A stretch of 34,821 nt of DNA from Sphingobacteriales bacterium (lineage in GTDB: Bacteria > Bacteroidota > Bacteroidia > Chitinophagales > Chitinophagaceae): positions 1 through 34,821 of the forward strand of contig JACQDV010000073.1 of the NCBI GenBank assembly GCA_016200915.1, written 5' to 3'. Below the pieces are notes generated by a model. It did no database searches and was not told the origin of the DNA. It saw nothing but the letters and a program-made list of their open reading frames with translations. Of this stretch, positions 6,165 to 15,814 are shown piece by piece. Every line of letters starts with the position of its first letter. Position 1 is the stretch's first letter. A program made the translations under genes and the position numbers.

Positions 6165-8738
6165 ATGAAACGAATATTTGTAATGCTTGTCATTACTGCT
6201 GCTTTTAGCGTTGGCGGTTATGCACAAAATGGCACTAAACCAGCAACTGCTGATACTGCCAAACCCAAAAAGGCTAACCCTGTTGCCGACAAAGTAAAAA
6301 GTTCAAAAAAGATTGATGGTTTATTTACCATTTACCAGGACACTGCAACCGGTAGTGTACAGCTGTTCATTAAGAAAAATCAATTGGGTAAAGAATATAT
6401 TTACCAGAGTTTTTCTATCAGCGGCCCTACTTCATTGTTCTTAAACCAGAACATGATCCGTGCAACATGGGTTTTCAAAATAAAGAAAGCCTTTGATAAG
6501 ATCGAGTTCTCGCAGGTAAATACCAGTTTCTGGTACGATAAAAATAATGCGGTTAGCAAAGCTGCTAACGTGGATGTGCCTGAGGCAGTATTTTACAGCG
6601 ACAAAGTGGGAGCAGAAGATTCAACTGGTTATTTAATTAATGCGGATGGTTTATTCATCAGCGAAAAATTAGACCAGGTAAAACCATTGTTTCCTCCTGG
6701 ATTACCTCCGGGTGCTGTGTTTAATTTAGGCGGATTAAATACTGCTAAGTCCAAGTACAGCAATATTCGTTCATTCCCTAATAATACTGATGTAACAGTT
6801 GACCTTGCTTATGATAATCCTGCTCCGTTTAATGGTGGTGGCAAGGATATTACCGATGCCCGTTATGTACGGGTGCGTATGCAACATTCTTTTATTGAAA
6901 TGCCCAGCAACGATTTTCGTCCGAGAAGAGATGACCCGAGAGTAGGTTATTTTACACAGGAAATTGATAACCTCACTACTGTTAAACCTGTAAACTTTAA
7001 AGACATCATCAACCGCTGGTACTTGAAAAAGAAAGATCCAACAGCTGCAATAAGCGAACCTGTTGAACCAATTGTTTACTGGATTGAGAATACCACACCC
7101 GTTGAGTATCGTCAAACCATTAAAGAAGCCGGTGAAAAATGGAATGAAGCTTTTGAAAAAGCAGGATTTAAAAATGCAGTAGTAATGAAGATCATGCCGG
7201 ATGATGCGGATTGGGATCCTGCTGATATCCGTTATAATGTGATCCGCTGGGTTTCTTCGGCCTATCCTCAGTATGGTGCCATCGGGCCCAGTTTTGTGAA
7301 TCCAAATACTGGACAAATATTAGGTGCCGATATTACAGTTGAATGGTTCAGCGGCAGCAGCAGACCTAATGATGATGAGCTGTACAATGGATATACAAAA
7401 ATTGGTGAGGTAGAAGCTGATCCAATTACACAATTCTTAACACCGGCTCAACGTAGTCATTGGGCTACCTGCACTATGGCTAAAGAATTAAAAGCACAAT
7501 TCACTGCCGGGTTAACTGCTGCAGAAATTGCTGGTGCTGATGAAAAAGAGATTGGAGAATTACATAAAGAATTTCTCTATTACCTCATCATGCACGAAAT
7601 GGGTCATACACTTGGCTTGAATCACAACATGAAAGCAAGCCAGATGTTAAGTCCTTCTGAAGTAAATAATAAATCAATTACCCATTCACTTGGTTTGCAG
7701 GGTTCAGTAATGGATTATCCTGCTATCAATGTTTCATTAGACAGAAGCAAGCAGGGTGATTATTACACTACTAAAGCTGGTCCTTATGATATTTGGGCAA
7801 TTGAATATGGATATACTCCATTTAGTGAAGATGAAGAAGAAGCTGGTTTAAACAAAATATTAGCAAGAAGTACTGATCCAAAATTAGCTTTTGGTAATGA
7901 TGCAGATGATATGCGCAGTATTGGCAGTGGTATTGACCCGAGAGTGAATGTAAATGATATGAGTAATGATATGGTAGCTTATGCTGAAGACCGTTTCAAA
8001 CTCGTAAACAATTTAATGGGTAAACTGAAAGCCAAATACACCAAACAAGGTCAGTCCTACCAGGAATTAAGAGCAAGATACGGTACCTTAAATGGTCAAC
8101 GTGCAAGTATGGCTTATGCGGTAAGCCGTTATATTGGTGGTGTATATGTTGACAGAAGTTTCCCTGAGCAAAACTCAACTAACAAACCATTTACACCAGT
8201 GCCGGTTACTTATCAAAAGAAAGCAATGGAGTTCTTAAGTAAAAATTTATTTGCTCCTAATGCTTTTGATGCAGATGCACAGGTATTCCCTTACCTGCAA
8301 TTACAACGCCGTGGTTACAACTTCTTTGGCAGTACCGAAGATCCAAAACCACAGAACACGGTAATGGCTTTACAAATGAATGTACTCGCTGCATTACTAA
8401 ACCCGGTAACTGCCCAGCGTTACAGCACTTCTTCTTTATACGGCAATACCTATTCTGTTGCTGATGTAATGAATGACCTGGTGAAAGCTATTTTTGATGC
8501 AGATAAAACAGGCAGTGTAAACTTATACCGTCAAAACCTGCAGACAGAATTTGTAAAAGGTGTGGCCGGCATTGCTACTGAAGGAAAAGGTTATGATAAC
8601 CCAACCAAAGCAGCCGCATTAAACACTTTAAAGAAAGTAAAAACATTATTAGCTACGGCTGTTTCACCTAATGAACAAACAAAAGCACACCGTGCCCAGT
8701 TAAGTTTCATTATTGAAAAAGCATTAGCGGTAAAATAA
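6165..8738 (+). CDS. Secreted zinc-dependent metalloprotease (DUF5117/DUF4953)
   Basis: This 857-residue protein has a cleavable signal peptide (MKRIFVMLVITAAFSVGGYAQ). An N-terminal DUF5117-like region (about 80-270) precedes a DUF4953-type metzincin-like catalytic domain. The zinc site is HEMGHTLGLNH: His477, Glu478, His481 and His487, the extended HExxHxxGxxH form. A Met-turn-like segment, GSVMDYP, follows near residue 515. The sequence EAGEKWNEAFEKAGFKNAV just before the catalytic domain is typical of this Bacteroidota family. It is likely periplasmic or outer-surface and acts on proteins, but the substrate is unknown. It is complete, with no frame disruption, and ends just upstream of the convergent terminator at 8762. 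Confidence 0.92.
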   Translation: MKRIFVMLVITAAFSVGGYAQNGTKPATADTAKPKKANPVADKVKSSKKIDGLFTIYQDTATGSVQLFIKKNQLGKEYIYQSFSISGPTSLFLNQNMIRATWVFKIKKAFDKIEFSQVNTSFWYDKNNAVSKAANVDVPEAVFYSDKVGAEDSTGYLINADGLFISEKLDQVKPLFPPGLPPGAVFNLGGLNTAKSKYSNIRSFPNNTDVTVDLAYDNPAPFNGGGKDITDARYVRVRMQHSFIEMPSNDFRPRRDDPRVGYFTQEIDNLTTVKPVNFKDIINRWYLKKKDPTAAISEPVEPIVYWIENTTPVEYRQTIKEAGEKWNEAFEKAGFKNAVVMKIMPDDADWDPADIRYNVIRWVSSAYPQYGAIGPSFVNPNTGQILGADITVEWFSGSSRPNDDELYNGYTKIGEVEADPITQFLTPAQRSHWATCTMAKELKAQFTAGLTAAEIAGADEKEIGELHKEFLYYLIMHEMGHTLGLNHNMKASQMLSPSEVNNKSITHSLGLQGSVMDYPAINVSLDRSKQGDYYTTKAGPYDIWAIEYGYTPFSEDEEEAGLNKILARSTDPKLAFGNDADDMRSIGSGIDPRVNVNDMSNDMVAYAEDRFKLVNNLMGKLKAKYTKQGQSYQELRARYGTLNGQRASMAYAVSRYIGGVYVDRSFPEQNSTNKPFTPVPVTYQKKAMEFLSKNLFAPNAFDADAQVFPYLQLQRRGYNFFGSTEDPKPQNTVMALQMNVLAALLNPVTAQRYSTSSLYGNTYSVADVMNDLVKAIFDADKTGSVNLYRQNLQTEFVKGVAGIATEGKGYDNPTKAAALNTLKKVKTLLATAVSPNEQTKAHRAQLSFIIEKALAVK

Positions 8739-8761
8739 TTATAAGAACACCTTCAAAATAG

Positions 8762-8787
8762 AAGCCCTCTGTAATGGAGGGCTTTTT
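8762..8787. terminator. Convergent (bidirectional) intrinsic terminator
   Basis: AAGCCCTC (8762-8769) pairs perfectly with GAGGGCTT (8777-8784) around a 7-nt loop, with T5 at 8783-8787 on the plus strand. On the minus strand the stem is followed by CTATTTTG, a weaker T-rich tail. It lies 24 bp after the metalloprotease stop and 2-3 bp from the stop of the convergent porin gene, so it probably ends both transcripts. Confidence 0.85.
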
Positions 8788-8789
8788 AT

Positions 8790-10157
8790 TTATAGTTCGA
8801 TATGAAAACGTATGGCTCCCACATTTACCGGCCCACGGTCTTTATTATAACCCGGATGATTAACTAACTGATAATCGAAGGACAAAAAGAATAATTTTGA
8901 AAAAGCTGCACTGTAATAAACCTCAACAATGTTTTCCGTACCATAATTCATTCTGCCATCACCAATAATGAATCCATATCCGCCAGCCTCCAAAAATTTA
9001 CGATGAGGAGATGATATTCCATTCCATACAGAAGCAATACCTAAAACATCGTTATCCCGTTTCCATTTTGTGCCTTTCACAGAAAGGCCCATATTAAAGG
9101 TGCGGTCTATTTCTGTAAATGCCCACGAAGCATATTTACCATCATTCCATCCTGCACGGGAAAAAATCCTAATATCATTGGTAACAGCTTTTTCAAAATT
9201 AATAGCCACCCCCATTTTTTCCCCGCCGTATTCTTTGCTTTCTGCATAACCTTTTATCACGTTCAGTACATAAGCATTGTTGTTTTTTACAGCCAGCAAT
9301 CCATCAGCATAAGAAAGGGATTTGGAATGATTATAAAAAATGATAAACCCGATACTGCCAGGAAGCTTTAATCCGAAAAGATGATGTTTGTATTCAATCG
9401 TTTCTCCATGTGCCCCATTAAAATGATATTCCATTTGTGGTGCATTGGCTACTCGTGGTTCTGCTACACTGGAAAAACGTAACGACCATTTGGGCTTAAT
9501 CAGTTCGGCAATCAAACCATAGGTATAGCCTCTCGTATTAGCCGGGTAATCCCAGGCACCATTGGCCCATAATGACCAGTTTAAAAATTGAGTTCGTGGA
9601 TCTTTACTGTAACTATTGTCATCATAAAAATCGCTTAGTGAAAATTTACCGGCACTAATAGTTATACGACTGGCAGAAATGGGTTGCTGTAGCTGGTTAG
9701 CTTCATCATTCACCCATACTTTGTTTGTGTTAGTAAGCGGAATAGTTTGCTGAAGATAAGCTCTTGCAACAAATACTTTTGGGGAAGTAGCACCTACCCG
9801 GTAAGTTTCTCCATTTAATGCCCCGGCAACACCCCTGGTGTAACTTAATCCATTGCCGCCAGACATTTCAGGATTAAAATAAACAGCAGCGCCATGCCAC
9901 AATTTCCTTCCAATAAATAAAGTAGCTGTAATACTGGTAGCCGCCGGCTCAACGGTATCTGTTAAGCTGTTAGCACCCGCATACAATGAGTGGAATGCGC
10001 TATGCTGTTGTGCAATAATGGTAGTTTGATAATGAATACTCCAGTTCTTTTCAGCACTGTCCTTATTCTGCTGAGAAAAAACACTGCTGCTTATTACTAA
10101 ACCAGCCATTAATAAACAGTACCGTCCCCACGGTCGATTTATTTTTATATGCGGCAC
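8790..10157 (-). CDS. OprB-like carbohydrate porin / outer-membrane beta-barrel
   Basis: This 455-residue protein has an N-terminal signal (about 1-28, ending SSSVFSQ) followed by alternating amphipathic strands typical of an outer-membrane barrel. OprB-like features include GRKLWHGAAVYFNPEMSGG early on, FSLSDFYDDNSYSKDPRTQF with its characteristic D-x-x-Y-x-x-DPRTQFLNW pattern, and a final strand ending in an apolar residue (GAIRFHIEL). It is the last gene of the kinase-regulator-efflux run, 17 bp after the RND pump gene. A porin of this type beside a heavy-metal RND pump could serve as a passive outer-membrane path or be controlled by the same signal. Substrate is not predictable from sequence. 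Barrel assignment is firm, the OprB label moderately so. Confidence 0.8.
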   Translation of the reverse strand: MPHIKINRPWGRYCLLMAGLVISSSVFSQQNKDSAEKNWSIHYQTTIIAQQHSAFHSLYAGANSLTDTVEPAATSITATLFIGRKLWHGAAVYFNPEMSGGNGLSYTRGVAGALNGETYRVGATSPKVFVARAYLQQTIPLTNTNKVWVNDEANQLQQPISASRITISAGKFSLSDFYDDNSYSKDPRTQFLNWSLWANGAWDYPANTRGYTYGLIAELIKPKWSLRFSSVAEPRVANAPQMEYHFNGAHGETIEYKHHLFGLKLPGSIGFIIFYNHSKSLSYADGLLAVKNNNAYVLNVIKGYAESKEYGGEKMGVAINFEKAVTNDIRIFSRAGWNDGKYASWAFTEIDRTFNMGLSVKGTKWKRDNDVLGIASVWNGISSPHRKFLEAGGYGFIIGDGRMNYGTENIVEVYYSAAFSKLFFLSFDYQLVNHPGYNKDRGPVNVGAIRFHIEL

Positions 10158-10174
10158 AATAGGGTTGTATATAG

Positions 10175-13100
10175 TTATAAATTACTGCTTCCTGACTTAC
10201 TTACTAAACCGAACCTTGCCAATATCTTTCTACCCCTGCTGCTATGCATAAAACGATGTTCTAATGAATAAATAATGGGTAATATCAATAAAGTAAGAAT
10301 AGTAGAAGTGATCAATCCACCTATAACTACAATTGCTAATGGCTTTTGTGCTTCTGACCCCACTCCATGAGATATAGCTGCAGGGAGCAATCCGATAGCA
10401 GCCATCAAAGCCGTCATTACCACGGGTCTTACTCTTGATAACACACCATGTTCAATAGCCATATGCAAAGTCATTTTAGCATCTAAATTTTTCCGGAAAA
10501 CAGAAATCAATATCACTCCGTTCTGAATACAAATACCAAATAACGCTATAAACCCGATACCGGCTGATATACTAAAGTTCATGCCCGTTATGTGTAATGC
10601 AAGAATACCACCAATTAATGCAAAAGGAACATTAAGTATAGTAAGTAACGCATCTTTTACATTACCGAAAGTGATAAACAATATAAGGAAGATACCCAGC
10701 AAACATAAAGGCACTACCTGAGATAATGTTTTAGTAGCTCTTTGCTGATTTTCAAATTCACCATTCCATGTCATAGAATAACCGGCTGGAAGATTTACAA
10801 CTGCATCTACTTTTTGCTGTGCTTCTTTAATGGTACTTCCCAAATCTCTTCCACGAATAGAAAACTTAACCGGTATGTATCGTTCATTATTATCACGATA
10901 AACAAAGGCAGGGCCTGTTAATGTTTTAATCGTTCCAATTTCTTTGATAGGAATTTTAACACCATCCTGTGTAGGTACCATCAACCGTTCTATCTTTTCT
11001 TCTGTATCCCTGAATTCTTTCTGATAACGGATACGAATATCAAACCGTCTTTCATTTTCATATAACTGTGTAGCCGCTTTACCACCAATAGCCATTTCTA
11101 TAACTGCCTGCGCATCTGCCGTACTAACTCCATACAAAGCCATCTTTTGCTGATCCAGTTCAATTCTGAATTCAGGCTGACCGAGATTTCTTAATATCCC
11201 AAGATCTTCAATGCCTGGAACAGTTGATAAAATCTTTTGCACCCTGTCGGCCAATGTATCCAATGTTATAAACTCCGGACCAAATATTTTTACCGCTAAC
11301 GAAGCAGGAACACCCGCCACAGCTTCTTCTACATTATCACGAATAGGCTGAGAATAATTTAAGATCAGGCCCGGTATTTTCTTCAGCTGCTGATCAATAG
11401 AATCAATCAGCATATCGGTAGTTACTTCTTTTCTCCAATCTTCTTTTGCTTTGAGGTCAACCGCAATTTCCACGTTAAAGAATCCTTTAGGGTCTGTTCC
11501 ATCATTGGTTCTTCCTATTTGTGCCAGCGTATGTTTTACTTCGGGAAAATGACGGATGGCTTCGGTCATCTTATCAGATATCTCTCTCGATTCTGTGAGG
11601 GAAGCACTCATCGGTAATTGTGATTTTACCCATAGTGCTCCTTCATCCAGTTCGGGTAAAAATTCTGACCCCAGAAATTTAGCAGAGAAAAAAGTTACCG
11701 CCATTATACTAATAGCAATTAATAAACTGGTTTTAGGATAATGGTATGTCTTTGAAAAAAGTGAGTGAACACCTTTCTCAAAAAAGTTTACAATAGGATT
11801 TTGCTTTTCCCGTACATTTCTTTTTAATAACACACTGGATAATGCGGGAACCAATGTAAGTGTAAAGAGCAATGCGCCCAGCAAGGCAAAACCTAACGTA
11901 TAAGCTAATGGTGAAAACATTTTTCCTTCTACCTTTTGAAAGGCGAAGATGGGGATCAAACAGGTAATGATAATTAGCTTGGAGAAGAAGATGGCTTTAC
12001 CCATTTCTGTACCCACCTGTTTAAACAAACCGAGTTTGGCCAGTTTATTAAATTTCTCCATCCCTACTTCTCTGGCACGATGGTCTAATGCTACAAACAA
12101 TCCTTCTACCATTACCACGGCCCCATCTATGATGATACCAAAGTCCACAGCACCTAATGAAAGCAGGTTGGCCGACATTCCCTTTAACCGCATACAAATA
12201 AAAGCGAATAACAAAGCCAGCGGAATAATAATACTCACGGTAACCGTTGTTCTCCAGTCGGCCATGAACAGCATTACAATTACTGTTACCAGTACAATAC
12301 CCTCAATTAAATTATGCATTACGGTATGCGTGGCATAATCCATCAGCACCGTACGATCATAAAACGTATCAAGCTTTACATCTTTGGGTAAGATTTTATT
12401 ATTGAGCTGATCAACTTTTTGATGAATACGATCCAGTACTTCTGTTGGGTTCTCTCCTTTTCGCATCACCACAATACCTTCTATCACATCTTCATCTTTA
12501 TCTTTTGATACCTGGCCCAATCTTGGTTTGCCGGCTTCTTTTACTTCTGCCACATTCTTCACGAGTATCGGTACCTGATTAATCTTTGTTACAATTACAT
12601 TTTCTATCTCCTGCACATTATTTAATAAACCAATACCTCTTACTACATAAGCCTGCCCGTTACGTTCAATTACATCACCGCCCACGTTTACATTACTTTT
12701 AGCTACTGCATTATAAACATCAAGTGATGTTAGTCCATATTTAGCGAGATAATTGGGATTTACACTAATCTCATAGCTCTGCTCTTCTCCGCCGAAACTA
12801 TTTACATCTGCTACGCCAGAAACAGATTTAAACTGCCTGTCCAGCACCCATTGCTGAATGGTGTTTAATTCACGGATAGATTTTGTTTTACTTCTTAACG
12901 TGTACCGGTAAATTTCCCCGGTAGGTCCATAGGGCGGTTCTACTTCCGGTTTAATTCCTTCAGGCAAATCCACATTACCAATACGGCCCAATACCTGCTG
13001 GCGGGCAAAAGCATCATCTACATCATCTTCAAAAATTAACCGGATATAAGAAAGGCCAAATGAAGAAGTGGTGCGCAGGTTTATTTTTTTCTGAACCGAA

Positions 13101-13330
13101 TTCATCGCAATTTCTAAAGGAATAGAAACAAATTTTTCCATTTCTTCAGCGCTGCGGCCCGGCCATTGGGTAATAATAATAATTTGTGTATTGGTAACGT
13201 CGGGAAAAGTTTCTATGGGTGTTTTTTGAAAACTAACAAATCCTATAACCGCTATAATTGCCGTAAGAAAAAATACAAAAAAGCGGTGCCGAAGGGAGAA
13301 ATATATTATTTGTCTGATTAGTTTAACCAT
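10175..13330 (-). CDS. czcA: CzcA/CusA family heavy-metal efflux RND pump
   Basis: This is a proton-driven inner-membrane pump exporting metal ions through a tripartite complex with the adaptor and TolC encoded just upstream. The 1051 residues match a complete RND protein: a first membrane helix near 10-28, two large periplasmic loops, and helix groups near 340-500 and 860-1030. The fourth helix contains VDFGIIIDGAVVMVEG. Asp396, Asp402 and Glu409 have the same spacing as the essential D402/D408/E415 of Cupriavidus CzcA. This points to divalent cations (Zn2+, Co2+, Cd2+) over Cu+/Ag+, since CusA lacks this pattern. There is no C-terminal TolC fusion, which some Bacteroidota CusA-like proteins have. 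It starts 39 bp after the adaptor's stop codon. Metal specificity remains an inference. Confidence 0.93.
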   Translation of the reverse strand: MVKLIRQIIYFSLRHRFFVFFLTAIIAVIGFVSFQKTPIETFPDVTNTQIIIITQWPGRSAEEMEKFVSIPLEIAMNSVQKKINLRTTSSFGLSYIRLIFEDDVDDAFARQQVLGRIGNVDLPEGIKPEVEPPYGPTGEIYRYTLRSKTKSIRELNTIQQWVLDRQFKSVSGVADVNSFGGEEQSYEISVNPNYLAKYGLTSLDVYNAVAKSNVNVGGDVIERNGQAYVVRGIGLLNNVQEIENVIVTKINQVPILVKNVAEVKEAGKPRLGQVSKDKDEDVIEGIVVMRKGENPTEVLDRIHQKVDQLNNKILPKDVKLDTFYDRTVLMDYATHTVMHNLIEGIVLVTVIVMLFMADWRTTVTVSIIIPLALLFAFICMRLKGMSANLLSLGAVDFGIIIDGAVVMVEGLFVALDHRAREVGMEKFNKLAKLGLFKQVGTEMGKAIFFSKLIIITCLIPIFAFQKVEGKMFSPLAYTLGFALLGALLFTLTLVPALSSVLLKRNVREKQNPIVNFFEKGVHSLFSKTYHYPKTSLLIAISIMAVTFFSAKFLGSEFLPELDEGALWVKSQLPMSASLTESREISDKMTEAIRHFPEVKHTLAQIGRTNDGTDPKGFFNVEIAVDLKAKEDWRKEVTTDMLIDSIDQQLKKIPGLILNYSQPIRDNVEEAVAGVPASLAVKIFGPEFITLDTLADRVQKILSTVPGIEDLGILRNLGQPEFRIELDQQKMALYGVSTADAQAVIEMAIGGKAATQLYENERRFDIRIRYQKEFRDTEEKIERLMVPTQDGVKIPIKEIGTIKTLTGPAFVYRDNNERYIPVKFSIRGRDLGSTIKEAQQKVDAVVNLPAGYSMTWNGEFENQQRATKTLSQVVPLCLLGIFLILFITFGNVKDALLTILNVPFALIGGILALHITGMNFSISAGIGFIALFGICIQNGVILISVFRKNLDAKMTLHMAIEHGVLSRVRPVVMTALMAAIGLLPAAISHGVGSEAQKPLAIVVIGGLITSTILTLLILPIIYSLEHRFMHSSRGRKILARFGLVSKSGSSNL

Positions 13331-13369
13331 AAATTCTATTTATTAAGCTGCCACAACTGCTATTGGTAA

Positions 13370-14470
13370 TTAATTTTGAGTGAACTGATCATAGATCATC
13401 AAAGCGTATTTAGTAATCAGTTTCTGACCCGGGTGTATGCCATCGTTTATATATGTTTTCCCTCCAACCACTTTAATAATATTAACAGGCATAACTTTTA
13501 AATCACAATTACTGTTATAAGCCACTACAAAATTTTTCCCGTTCTCTTCAATGACTGCAGCGGAAGGAATGCAAACGGCTTGTTTACCTTCCGTATTGGT
13601 AACCGTTACGTTGGTAAACATCTCCGGCTTCAAAAGAAAATCAGGGTTATTTAATCTTATTTTTACTTTTAATGCTTTATTCACAGGATCCAGCACCTGG
13701 CTTATTTTATCAATTGTACCATTATAAATTTTATCCGGATAAGCCAACGTAGAAACTTTAACCTGGTTACCTTCTTTTACTTTAGCAATATCCGCTTCAA
13801 AAACATTAGCCCATATCCATACATCTTTCAAATCAGAAATAGTAAACATATTATCACTCATATCCTGGCGGATAAAATTGCCGCTGTTTACTTTTTTCTC
13901 TACCACATAACCATTAGCAGGGGCAACAATGGTATAAACCCCTCCGGCTTTTGTATGACCGCCACCATTAATTGAAATCAAAGAATTAATTTTTTCGCTC
14001 ATCGCCAGTGCTTTTTCATAATTCTGTTTGGCTTCCTCATATTCCCGCTGGCTGCTGATTCCGTTTTTGTATAATGACTCTGCATTATCCATTGCCCGTT
14101 TTGTAATTTTTACATCGGCTTCTGCACTGGATAAGTCAGCATAATTACCAGCCACATCTGCACTTTTTATTATGGCTAACACCTGCCCTTTACTAACCTT
14201 GTCGCCCAACGAAACTTTTACTTCCAATACTTGTCCGCTGGCGTTTGGAAAAACTTTAATCACTGTGTTTTCATTAAATGCCACTTCACCTGAAAGATGT
14301 AATTCATTTTCTATCGGGCACATAGCCGCACTATCTATTTGTATCATATGCTGCATGGTATCACTCAGACAAAATTGTTGCTTTACTTCTTTTACTGCCT
14401 GTTTCTCCTTGCACGAAATCATAAAGCCAATGGTAACCCAAAGGCTTATTGTTAAAATAGTTCTGTTCAT
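13370..14470 (-). CDS. RND periplasmic adaptor (membrane-fusion) lipoprotein
   Basis: This 366-residue adaptor links the RND pump to TolC. The signal MNRTILTISLWVTIGFMISC carries a lipobox with Cys20, so it is probably anchored in a membrane by lipid. The biotinyl/lipoyl-like hairpin halves are seen as GQVLEVKVSLGDKVSKGQVLAII and, after a coiled-coil region of about 60 residues, VYTIVAPANGYVVEKKVNSGNFI. These are followed by beta-barrel and membrane-proximal domains (VWIWANVFEADIAKVKEGNQV; VCIPSAAVIEENGKNFV). The start lies 3 bp after the tolC stop, so translation is probably coupled. It has no His-rich or CusF-like extension that would point to a particular metal. Confidence 0.93.
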   Translation of the reverse strand: MNRTILTISLWVTIGFMISCKEKQAVKEVKQQFCLSDTMQHMIQIDSAAMCPIENELHLSGEVAFNENTVIKVFPNASGQVLEVKVSLGDKVSKGQVLAIIKSADVAGNYADLSSAEADVKITKRAMDNAESLYKNGISSQREYEEAKQNYEKALAMSEKINSLISINGGGHTKAGGVYTIVAPANGYVVEKKVNSGNFIRQDMSDNMFTISDLKDVWIWANVFEADIAKVKEGNQVKVSTLAYPDKIYNGTIDKISQVLDPVNKALKVKIRLNNPDFLLKPEMFTNVTVTNTEGKQAVCIPSAAVIEENGKNFVVAYNSNCDLKVMPVNIIKVVGGKTYINDGIHPGQKLITKYALMIYDQFTQN

Positions 14471-14473
14471 GAT

Positions 14474-15733
14474 TTATAACTTGATGATGTCTTTACCTAT
14501 TGTATAATTGAGTTCGTCCACTGCCGCAACAAGATTACTGTGCTGCTGCAATAATTTTAGTTTGGTGTCTTTATACGTATCCATAAAATCAATAAACTCC
14601 AGCAAACTCACCTGCCTGTCCCGGTAACTGTTCAGCATATTCTGAAAAAGTGAGTCATAGTTTTTAGAAAAATCTAATTGCTGGCGGTTATTTACCTGCT
14701 GAAAATATTTTAATGAAGAATAAGCTTTCACCACTTCCTGCTGAATACTGCTGATGGCCTGGTTGGTTATTGCTTCCTGCGACTTGATGGAAAACTGTGC
14801 CGATTTAATATTACCCTGGTTACGGTTAAACAAGTTGAGCGGAAGAGATAATTGCAAACCAATATAATTTGGAGCATATGTGCTTAGCCGATCATATTCC
14901 ATTCCAACACTTACATCAGCTTTTGCTAAAGATTTTTGATAAACCAGGTTATGTTGCTGGTATTGCAAAGCGGTTTGCGCTAATTGAGCATCACCTCTTG
15001 TATTTAAAGCAGTATCAGTAAGCTCATTTAAAACAGGCACAACTGCTGTTGTTAATTGTGCGAAATCGTAGGTAAGGACAGGCTTAATAAAACTGCTGTC
15101 TCTCGTTTGCAATAACAAGTGAAGTTCTGATTGAAGGGGAATCAATTGTGATTGTATATCCACCAGTTCATTACTCAGGCTAAACAATAACGCTTTAATA
15201 CGCATATTTTCTTTCAGTGAGATATTACCCTGCTGCAACTGTACATCCATCCCGGCAACTAACCTGTTCAGTTCCGCTATTTCTGCATCATAAACACGTT
15301 TTGCTTTGAGCAACTGGTTTACACTCAATAAATCGGTGTGCAAAGTAAACCGGAGTGTACGGATAAGGTCATTGAATTGCTGCTCCGATATTTTGGTGTT
15401 ATCAATAGCCAGCTGTGCCAGTTTATTTCTTTTACCGGCAGTACGAATAAGTTGTACTATCTGTACATAAACCTGCCCTGCATTACTGTTATGCTGAAAG
15501 AATTTACCGTCATAAATATTCTGATCAGTATTTAATACCGGGTTATCCCAAAGCTTTGCCTGCTGAATTAAAGCTTTGTTGGCATCGATATTGTACCTGG
15601 CGGCTAAAATCTCCAGGTTGTTTTGCAGGAAAGTTTTTTCTGCTTCATCTAAACTTATAATGCTGGTATCTTTTTGTGCAAAACCGTTTGAGGAGAATAA
15701 TAAAAGAACAAAAAAAGCTATCGGGTATTTCAT
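14474..15733 (-). CDS. TolC-family outer-membrane efflux protein
   Basis: This is a 419-residue channel-tunnel protein with a signal peptide MKYPIAFFVLLLFSSNGFAQ. Long heptad-rich helices are arranged as two repeats (about 30-220 and 235-415). It includes GLQLSLPLNLFNRNQGNIKSAQ at the second repeat's barrel strand, a segment conserved in CzcC/CusC-like members. The C-terminus (VDELNYTIGKDIIKL) is typical of Bacteroidota CzcC-like proteins. The gene follows the response regulator after 77 bp, the largest gap in the run. That gap contains TTAAC/GTTAA motifs and a perfect 15-bp palindrome, so a separate regulated promoter for the efflux part is likely. Confidence 0.92.
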   Translation of the reverse strand: MKYPIAFFVLLLFSSNGFAQKDTSIISLDEAEKTFLQNNLEILAARYNIDANKALIQQAKLWDNPVLNTDQNIYDGKFFQHNSNAGQVYVQIVQLIRTAGKRNKLAQLAIDNTKISEQQFNDLIRTLRFTLHTDLLSVNQLLKAKRVYDAEIAELNRLVAGMDVQLQQGNISLKENMRIKALLFSLSNELVDIQSQLIPLQSELHLLLQTRDSSFIKPVLTYDFAQLTTAVVPVLNELTDTALNTRGDAQLAQTALQYQQHNLVYQKSLAKADVSVGMEYDRLSTYAPNYIGLQLSLPLNLFNRNQGNIKSAQFSIKSQEAITNQAISSIQQEVVKAYSSLKYFQQVNNRQQLDFSKNYDSLFQNMLNSYRDRQVSLLEFIDFMDTYKDTKLKLLQQHSNLVAAVDELNYTIGKDIIKL

Positions 15734-15739
15734 TACAAA

Positions 15740-15754
15740 CCAATTTGAAATTGG
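15740..15754. promoter_or_regulatory. Perfect palindrome CCAATTT-G-AAATTGG upstream of tolC
   Basis: Seven-bp arms around a single G end 7 bp before the tolC ATG. It sits in the likely 5' leader, so it could be an operator or an RNA element hiding the start. No similar copy was found elsewhere in the window. Confidence 0.4.
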
Positions 15755-15777
15755 CTGTAAAATTGAAACAGTCTTTA

Positions 15778-15814
15778 GTTAAGCAGCGATTAACATTCGT
15801 TATTGCAAGGTTAA
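15778..15814. promoter_or_regulatory. Candidate response-regulator binding region (regulator/tolC)
   Basis: TTA motifs start at 15779, 15790, 15800 and 15811, spaced 11, 10 and 11 bp, as expected for an OmpR-family regulator binding one DNA face. GTTAA-N7-TTAAC at 15778-15794 has the same layout as the site before the kinase gene. Positions 15790-15814 match the mprF-side site at 21 of 25 bases. The regulator gene's stop codon overlaps the last motif. Confidence 0.55.

Noticed and set aside
6771-7316. A 181-codon open frame on the minus strand inside the metalloprotease gene
   Set aside because: It is wholly antisense to a conserved catalytic protein, rich in Ile/Phe/Ser as expected from reverse reading, and has no start signals.
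13343-13368. TTAAG and TATTGGTA in the adaptor/pump gap, resembling part of the candidate regulator sites
   Set aside because: The match is only 8 bases plus a TTAA with different spacing, and part of it overlaps the adaptor's stop codon. It is too weak to add to the set.
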